A DNA stretch of 64,000 nt from Chinchilla lanigera (lineage: Eukaryota > Chordata > Mammalia > Rodentia > Chinchillidae). The DNA is taken from assembly GCF_000276665.1 (NCBI RefSeq), contig NW_004955487.1:5037856-5101855 (forward strand), given 5' to 3'. The notes beneath the pieces are model-generated. The model saw nothing but the letters and a program-made list of their open reading frames with translations. It had not been told where the DNA came from and ran no database searches. A program made the position numbers and the translations under genes. Positions 57,113 through 64,000 of the stretch are shown here, in pieces (positions within the stretch are counted from its first letter, which is position 1; each line of letters begins with the position of its first letter).

Positions 57113-58192
57113 CTTGCAGTCTGCGCCTTCCTGTGCTGCTCTTTCCATACAGATAGGTGCAGGGCTGTGTGTGGAGTGCTATAGACAACAGAAAACAGAT
57201 TTAATTAACCATGTCTCATCTTTAAAATTAATGACATGAGACCAGGAGACAGCTATTTTTCTTCCTGATCTGAACACCCAGGATTCTGTGGTTTGTTTTT
57301 CAGTTGTCCAGTTATTTTAATTCAGGTTTACCACCTTGATGCACAAAATAAAGACCAAGTTTGTTTCATACTCTTACAGCTCTCCGTTTGCGTTACTGAG
57401 AGCCCCCTGAGGCCTAGGGCCTCAGGTCGTGCTGGCTGGCAGCTCTGCCTCACAACAGAGGGGAGCAGGCCCTGCGACCTTTTGCTGGCTGCGTACCTCG
57501 CCTCGTCTCCAGTGCCTGAGCTTCCTGTCAGAAGGTGGGGAGACTCCCTCATCAGGGCTGGATGAGCTGCCCCAGTTTCTGGTGTTGGCAGCACAGTCGT
57601 GACCAGTGTCAGCGGGATGCTGGCAGCTCGCCTGTCACGCAGCACGCATGTTTCTTAAGTGTGCTGTGTGCCGAGGGCAGCCTCTCCAGGCACCCTCTAC
57701 CTCTGCATGCCTCGCCTGCCATTCGCAGCCACTTTCTGCTCCAGCTGGGGACGGTGGTGGGCCTTGTCCTGGCCACTGTCCCACGCCTTGCAGGGATACA
57801 GTAGCTGCTCTCCAGCCTTCCACTCAGGTGCTGAGCGTTCCCTCTCCCTGTGTGTCGTGCTGCAAGCTCTGAAAGTCAAGAGTCCCAGGGACCTGTGTGG
57901 CCTGGGGTGTGCAGGTTTGCCCAGGCTGGGAGGGAGACCCCTGCTGGCCACGCTGACCGTGCTCCCTGGCTCGGGGAGAAGCGGTCCTGGGATGAAAATC
58001 CTGTGTTGCCAGCCAGCAGAGCTGTGAGCTGTGCTGAGGTGGGAGAGCTGTCTGCTGGCTCTCAAACAATTAAAATAAAAATTTAAAGTCTAACAAACTG
58101 GTAAAAAAAATTTTTTTAAAGCCTAAGCAATTGGCAAAAAGTAGAAATGGGGTTACACTGGGAGAATCATTAACAGCCCTTGCCTTCAAAAC

Positions 58193-58364
58193 AAGCACTA
58201 AGGCTGGGCGTGGAGGTGCACACTTGTTATCCCAGCACTCAGGAGGCTGAGGCAGGAGGATTGTCGTGAATTTGAGGCCAGCCTGGGCTCCATAGTGAGT
58301 TCAACATCAGCCTGGACTACACAGCAAGACCCTGTCTCAAAAAAGAAGAAAAAAAGCACTAAGG
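58193..58364 (+). mobile_element. B1 SINE with internal duplication and target duplication
   Basis: Sense element at 58204-58353 (ctgggcgtggaggtgcacac to ccctgtctcaaaaaag). aagcactaagg flanks it at 58193-58203 and 58354-58364. Confidence 0.95.
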
Positions 58365-59102
58365 CTTGGCTCTTTCCCTGTCCTTAGCTTTTCTCCTGAA
58401 TCAGGGCTTCTTAAATTAGGTCTTTGCAGAATGCTGATAACCTTGTGAATCAGATGAAATTGTCCGATAGCTGAAATAAGTCATGGCTCTCCTTTTCCAA
58501 ATTGCAGCACAAAGGGAATTTAATGGGTAGAATTCTCTCCCCTAAACTTTTTGTCTGGCTTTGCTATGAATAATCTGAATGGGCAAATAGCAAACAGCTA
58601 TTGGTGTAAAACTAAGAACAGCTGATATTGCTTATGAGTACCGGCTTGTATGACTTTGATTCTTTCCTGGGGTCATTTTTGATATGGAGCCACATTCGTG
58701 CTTTTGTAAAAGTTCCTAATCCACATAAAGTCAGTGGAGCTTTTCTGTGTTTTTTTGGGGTTTGCTGTAAAGGAGGCATTCTGTCCTAGAGGGTGAGCAA
58801 CTTTCCCTCTGCCCTGGAGAAAAAAGAAAGTTAACAGTTAGTGGCGGGAGGGTTGTGATCATTCTAATGGTGGTTCTTTGCGGTCCAAAAAGGTGAGTCC
58901 CAGTGTGCACCTGCCTTCTCTGGGTACCGAGGTGAGCCCAGTAGCCTGGCAACAGAGCACTTGAGCCCTGGAGAAGGGTTGCTGTGTTTGAGGCCTGGCA
59001 TCCCAGCTCCTAAGCTGCAGCACTCCAGTCATGATTTCGTTTGTCTAGGCCGCATCTTTATTTGTACTGTTGGAGTCATTCCTACTGCAGAGGATGGTTA
59101 GG

Positions 59103-59283
59103 AGCCAGAAGTGTGGATGCATACCTGTAATCCCAGCACTCTGGGAGGCTGAGGCAGGAGGATTGCAAGTGTGAGCCCAGCCCAGGCAATTTAAGGACTC
59201 TGTGAGACCCTGTCTCAAAAGAAACACATAAAAAAGGACTAGGGGTTTAGCTCAGTGCAAAGTCCCTGAGTTCAAACCCTACA
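59103..59283 (+). mobile_element. B1-dID dimeric SINE
   Basis: B1 half gccagaagtgtggatgcat to ccctgtctcaaaagaaa, ID half ggactaggggtttagctca to gttcaaaccctacaaag. Confidence 0.9.
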
Positions 59284-60119
59284 AAGAAGATGGCAGTTAG
59301 TAATATTGGTTGAATTAATTCATGAAAGTGTTTACCTCACAAAAGGACAGACTAATAATAACTGAGTAGATATAGCTCTTCCTACTCAGTCCTTGTCATA
59401 TCCTTAAAGTGCTTTTGCATTTACTGAAGGATCCTGACCCCTTGGCTCCTGTATCTAAGAAAAGCTGACACTGTAATCTGGAAGTAGCCCTGGAAACTGT
59501 GTCTCTGGTGCATGGTTATAGGATGGTAACAGATGGCACATGAGCTCCTGTGCCTCTTGAGAGCGGTGTGTCATTTGCGTGTTGGATCCTGAGCAAGCTA
59601 GTTGTCCCATGGGTAAAGATCCAAAGTGGCTGCTGCTTCTGCTCAGAACCATCCAGGTTTGCAAGATGAAGCAGGGCAGAGGCTTCCAAAACTGCTGTCT
59701 GATGATTCCAGGATTCTGTTAGGAGTCTGCAGGTGGTGGAGAAGATCCATCCATAGGAGATAAGATCATTACAGCCACAATCCAGGAGCATCTAGGCCAT
59801 GCCCATTTGTGCAGCTTCTGGGTGCCTGAACTTGAAATCCCTCGCCCTTTCTGAAACCCGCGTCCCGCATCCCGTTTCAAGGAGGCTGCTCCTGGCGCCC
59901 CCTGCTCTGTAGAGTTACAGGCGAGACCTCCCGGTCTGCGAGTGCAGGGGGCCACACAGACCGCCCTGTTACAGATGGCATTTGATCTTTCCTTTAGCAG
60001 CTTGTTAGGTAAGTAAAGCAAGTCAGTCTGTATTTGGAGAGTTCACAAAGGTTTCTAATGCATTTGATATCCACAATTTCTGTTTCTACAATTACCTTAT
60101 CTTGCTCCCTTTGTATTTT

Positions 60120-60522
60120 AGGGCTATCTTAGTCACTCTTCTCTAGTTGTTGAGACAAAGTACCCAACACTCAAAGTTAAAGGGGGAAAAGTTTATTTAG
60201 CTCACAGTTTACAGAGGTTTCAGTCTGTAATTGGCTGGCTCCGAGGCAGGGTGGCACATGGGAGAGGAGGAACAGGGAACAGTTCATGGAGGACAGAAGG
60301 TAGCAAAAGCAACGAGGGACCTTAACAATGTCTTTCTGCTCCTTTTATCTAGGCCACTCAGGGTGGGCAGCACTCACACCCGTACTCCTAGTACCCTTGA
60401 GCCTAGCACTACACCATGAATCCGTCCCAGGATCACACAGTGTAATTCCAGCCACTCTGACAAAGCCCCATCTCTGACTGCATGAGGTTTTGGGGGGACA
60501 TCTAGACAGCCACAACAAGGGC
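60120..60522 (-). mobile_element. MaLR-like solo LTR, antisense, with 5-bp target duplication
   Basis: The LTR is at 60125-60517 (393 bp). In reverse complement it starts tgttgtggctgtctagatgt and passes cctcatgcagtcagag, ctgagtggcctagataaa, gactgaaacctctgtaaact and ctaaataaac. agggc flanks it at 60120-60124 and 60518-60522. The far end reads ata where CA is expected. Confidence 0.87.
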
Positions 60523-61208
60523 TCAGAGTGATATTTTTTGAAACTAAGAAGAGAACAGCAGTTTTTGACGCAGCTCTGACAGAAGTGTGTTGTGATTCTT
60601 TATGTGTGGGGTTGAAACATGACTACATGAAGTGCATTTTGTTGAACCATTAATATTATCCCTTAGTTGTTGCGGCCTGATCAGGCCTACAATCTCCCAA
60701 ATGAATGGATGGCAAAGGCTTAAATAAAAGAGTCAAGTGGTATGATTTTAGGGCTCCAAGAGGTTCAAAATCCTCTATGTGAATTCAAGATTCTCTGGGG
60801 GCTAAGACAAAGAACTTCTCTGGGTGGCCTATATTTACTTGGTTTTCAAACAAAGGAGGTGGGGGATACTGAAGAAAACACAGGAATCTGAGCAGAATCT
60901 TGGGAGAGAGTTCAGAGACATCCCCAGGTTTTGAAGTATGCTGATTAGGAGACTATCTCATCTCCAGGTTGACATTTGTTGTAGGAGTGTGGACCCGCAG
61001 CTGCAGTCTCCTTTTAGTTAACTGGGGTTGGAGCCAGGCATCCTCAGCTGTGGCCTTAGACAAGGGGTTTAGGCCTTGGACAGGCTCACAAGTCAACATG
61101 GAAAGCTGGTTGGTTAATATTAAGTCCTGCTCAGAGGTGCTTCACAGCGGTCTCCGTCACTGGTCTCATTCCTCCCCTCTCACCTTCCCTGTCCTTTGTG
61201 GCACCCAG

Positions 61209-61296
61209 GCTAACCGGCCTCCTGCAAAGCTCAACCTCTTGACCTGCCAGGTGAAGACCAACCCTGAGGAGAAGAAGTGTTTCGACCTCATCTCAC
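61209..61296 (+). CDS. ASAP2: ASAP2 coding exon: PH domain, last exon in window (residues ~342-370)
   Basis: An 88-base exon after gcacccag and before donor gtaagg. It encodes ANRPPAKLNLLTCQVK and TNPEEKKCFDLIS, 29 codons, plus one base (c) of the next codon, expected to be histidine. NRPPAKLNLL and the CFDLIS strand belong to the middle of the PH domain. The following family sequence (DRTYHFQAEDEQ) is not found between 61297 and 64000, so the next exon lies outside the window. Confidence 0.97.
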
Positions 61297-64000
61297 GTAA
61301 GGTTCTTCGGGCGACGCTGTGCCTGGGGAGATCTCATTAAATTTGCTTCTAGGGTACCCGTCCCATGCCTGACACTGGGTATTGAAGCACTGGTTTTGGA
61401 ACAGCAGCGCCCCCTTTCCAGCGAGCTGCCGTCTCTGTCTTTCCAGCAGTAGTTCTTGGCTTGCCCTTCTCTCTGTCTGAGGACTGGATACAAGCCATAG
61501 TCCTGTTCCATGGCTTTGTAAACCTAGACGCACACTGTGCTCTGCCATTTGACATGAGAGGGCTGCGCTAGACAAGCTGTCAGGCACAAAGTCCTTATGG
61601 CTTTGTTTTTTCATTTTTCTGAGACAGGGTCTCACCATGTAGTCCAGGCCGGCCTTGAACTCACTATGTTAGCCTAGGCGGCAGTCCTTCCCCAGCCTCT
61701 CGAAGTGTTGGGATTACAAGTGTGCACCATTGCACCCAGCTCAGCTTTGTGGGGTTTTTAAAAAGAGTTTTGTTGCCCAAAGATTCCCTAATTTAGTTAG
61801 AAATGCTATAAACAAAAATGATAAGGTCTTGAGTGGAACCCTAGGAAGTAGAGTTGGGGGATGGTTTTCCTTTCCACCACAGCATTGGTCTCTCCCGTCC
61901 TGTGGGCTTCTCCTCTTTGTAGAATCACCACAGAACCATCCACTGTGGCAAATGTTTACTCAGCATGCACCACATCCCCAAAAGGAAGAGAAGACAAGGG
62001 TCAGAGAGGTTTTAAAGGAGATAGGACAGGCCTTCTGTTCCCTGTCATCCTCCGTGGCAGGGTTAGTTTTGGGAGGGAAAGGCCAGAACCGCTTGTGAAT
62101 ATGGGGTCACCAGGAATTCAGCCCGGTCGTTCCATTTACAGAGGGAACCTCTGGCCTGTGTGACACAGGCAGCTGCTCTTTCAGAGTCTGTCACGTTTTG
62201 TCGTTTGTTGCCAGGGAGAATGGGCGCACCTCTCAGACGAGGGGATGCCGACACTTGAGAGCACCATGGCAGCTGATGCCCGGAACCCAGCTCCCTCGGC
62301 CTGTTATTTCTCGTCTGTGGCAAGGCTGTGGTTGACATGCACCTCAGGAGCCTGCCACAGAAGGAGTTCTTGCTTAGATGTTTCAGAAGCCCGCCTTCTT
62401 CACCACACGTTATCAGGCAGGATTTGCTTCACCAGCTCTGCCTGGTCTGAGCTCAGCCTTAGATGTGGAGCACTGGCATTACCCCCTGAGTCATGGCTTC
62501 CTGGGACCTCGGAGTCCTCCAGCTGAGTCTTAGGCTGTGATCTATGCCTGAGAATGTGGCCGCCTCTTTCTGGCCACACTTGAGCCTGACATATGAATCA
62601 CAAAATCCTCTTCATTTTTGCTAACTTAAAACAGTTCTCTTACACCTTGTTCCTCTCCTCAGTAACAGAAGGAATAAAGGGAAACCCGGCCCCGATCCCC
62701 TGGTGTTAGAAACAGAAGGGCAGCCTGGTGTGTGGGAGACGGGGTCAGGTCAGGCGCCAGGACCTGGGTGCCCTCTCTTTTCTGCCCTGCACCTCTTGTG
62801 CCTCGCGCTCTGCCCACACAGCTCGCGGGGACAGCGATGTGTGCTGTTCTCAGAAGCAGGGTGCTTTCAGGAGAGAAAACCATGACTGGAAGACCACTGG
62901 TGTCTGCTCCCTTTTGGGGAGCAGCTGTTTATTGCGTGTCCCCAAGAGGACCTCTCTACTAGTCATTGCTGTGCCACATGTGGAAGTGAGACATCCTCCC
63001 TTTTTTCCTTTTCAAATTTAGCTTTCTTTCTTAGATTTGTCTTGGACTCACTGTTGCTGTGTGTCTCTCCCCAGCTTTCCCTAGGTAGACATCCTACAAC
63101 CACCACCCAGCAGTGCACGACACATGCTGTCAGCTGTGTGCACGCTTAGGAAAGCCTGGCAGTGGGCACTGGCACCAAGCCTTGAGCTGGTCTCGCCCTT
63201 TTCACTGACGTTCTTGTCCTGCCCTGGGATCCACCCTGACCCTGCATCGTAATTGGTGGTTATTTCATCTGACTGCTCTCTCTGCAGTTGTCCCTTACCT
63301 GTCACAATCTTATACCTTTTGAAGAATATTGATCAGTTCCGGTGCCAGCTGTCCCTCCATTTGGGTTTCCCCAGGTTTTCTCCTGATTGAATGGAAGATA
63401 AAAGACTTTGGCAAGAATAGCACAAAAGTGATGCCGTCATCTCACAGGCCCCGCCCGCCCTTTGCACACAGGGGGGCCGGCAGTCCTGCCAAACCCTGTG
63501 ACGTGCCAGCGGTACCTGGGTGTGGCATTTCAGGGCCACCGATCCTTGGCAGGATCCCATGGCTTCAGCTGATTGGAGAACAGGACTCCCACAGCATGTT
63601 ATTCTTAGAATTTCTCCTGCAGCACCAACCTTTCTCTAAGAAAGCCAGAAAGCATCTAAGTACTGCCTTAGAAAAGTCTTCTGTTATTTCCAGAGAGCTC
63701 AGCAATTTCTTCCTGGGGGCAGCTCTGCAGTGAGTTTAGAAAGTAAACCTTTATAGGATGATGGTGTTTCCTTCAAGCACCTCCAGATCCTGGGAGATGC
63801 GTCTTTCAGAGGTCCGGAAACAGGGCAGGTTTGTGAATTTGCATTACAAAGCCACAATTACTGGGCCCAGCAGGCCTTTGAAGGCATTGAGGGAAGGCTT
63901 GATTCTATACAAATCATTACTGAGGGCTGAGATTTTTCCTGCAGTTAATTATATGGTACTTTTTGAATGTGTGCGGGTTACCTGTGGGTTACTGTCTGGG
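61297..64000 (+). other. ASAP2: ASAP2 intron, partial at window end
   Basis: The intron starts gtaagg. One antisense B1 (61606-61741) is present. 61742-64000 contains no recognised exon, repeat or RNA gene; a 134-codon + strand open frame at 63329-63733 matches nothing I know. Confidence 0.85.
61606..61741 (-). mobile_element. B1 SINE with internal duplication
   Basis: Antisense: ttctgagacagggtctcacc, both blocks, gttgggattacaagtgtgc, accattgcacccagc. Confidence 0.92.

Larger units (their letters stand above)
56601..61208 (+). other. ASAP2: ASAP2 intron, 4.6 kb
   Basis: The intron runs from gtaagt to gcacccag. It contains two near-complete MaLR-like solo LTRs in opposite orientation (56731-57107 and 60125-60517), a B1 with target duplication (58204) and a B1-dID (59103). 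57113-58192, 58365-59102, 59284-60119 and 60523-61208 show nothing recognisable. Confidence 0.9.
1..64000 (+). other. ASAP2: ASAP2 gene, internal part (introns and 11 coding exons)
   Basis: The whole window appears to lie inside one transcription unit read on the + strand. Eleven exons join in frame, each with AG before and GT after, into a continuous stretch matching ASAP2 (also DDEF2, PAG3), a multidomain Arf GTPase-activating protein. In the family the protein acts at Golgi, plasma membrane and focal-adhesion sites; its BAR domain dimerises and senses membrane curvature, PH binds PtdIns(4,5)P2, the ArfGAP domain stimulates GTP hydrolysis on Arf proteins, and SH3/proline regions bind Pyk2 and Src-type partners. 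Only the BAR to mid-PH part is coded here. The visible exon 5' end is phase 0 and its acceptor shows that coding exon(s) lie upstream of base 1. The last visible exon ends in mid codon, so the gene continues past 64000. Residue numbers used below assume 42 residues upstream, as in the human protein from memory. Confidence 0.95.

Noticed and set aside
63329..63733. 134-codon plus-strand frame as the next ASAP2 exon
   Set aside because: It lacks the expected DRTYHFQAEDEQ residues and has no matching splice phase; the next exon is outside the window.
1..64000. A novel multi-gene system, operon, phage or mobile gene cluster
   Set aside because: All coding signal joins into one spliced mammalian gene and the remainder is intron and common retroposons; nothing supports a prokaryotic or new system.

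Overview
This is vertebrate nuclear DNA from a rodent outside the mouse/rat family. It carries an internal part of one protein-coding gene on the + strand, ASAP2 (an Arf GTPase-activating protein with BAR, PH, ArfGAP, ankyrin and SH3 domains). Eleven coding exons lie between 13951 and 61296. Together they give 985 coding bases, about 328 codons, and correspond to roughly residues 43-370 of the roughly 1000-residue protein: most of the BAR domain, the linker, and the first two thirds of the PH domain. All of their splice sites are AG/GT, and the reading frame is kept across every junction. The first exon(s) with the start codon, and the rest of PH, ArfGAP, ankyrin, proline-rich and SH3 parts, lie outside the window on either side. 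Residues such as ALDVDRMVLYK (ASAP1 has ALDQDRTALQK) separate it from the paralogue ASAP1.

The organism is inferred from repeats. There are B1 SINEs (7SL-derived), many with the internal tandem duplication; dimeric B1-dID SINEs; and tRNA-Ala-like ID SINEs of one recognisable subfamily ending in a GGTACC-type 3' part and an A-rich tail. B1-dID together with duplicated B1 fits non-murid rodents; a beaver-like (Castor) genome is my best guess, not proven.

Layout: 1-13950 is intron upstream of the first visible exon. Exons at 13951 and 24822 are separated by a 10.8-kb intron, and a 13.8-kb intron follows. From 38791 to 45530 there are four exons spaced 1.6-2.4 kb apart. A 6.2-kb intron leads to two exons only 226 bp apart (51741, 52043). 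After 4.2 kb come two exons 101 bp apart (56326, 56531) that open the PH domain, then one at 61209, and the window ends in the next intron.

The introns hold about 48 SINEs, several with clear target-site duplications; old L1 pieces in both orientations; six copies of an ERVL-MaLR-like solo LTR family (two with TG/CA-type ends and 5-bp target duplications); old DNA transposon and MIR relics; and simple repeats. The most unusual thing found is a roughly 103-bp patch at 31550-31652. It is a perfect mosaic of two separate upstream intron segments joined in swapped order through a 2-bp overlap, the signature of template switching during replication (or an assembly error). I found no second gene, no convincing RNA gene and no novel multi-gene system.
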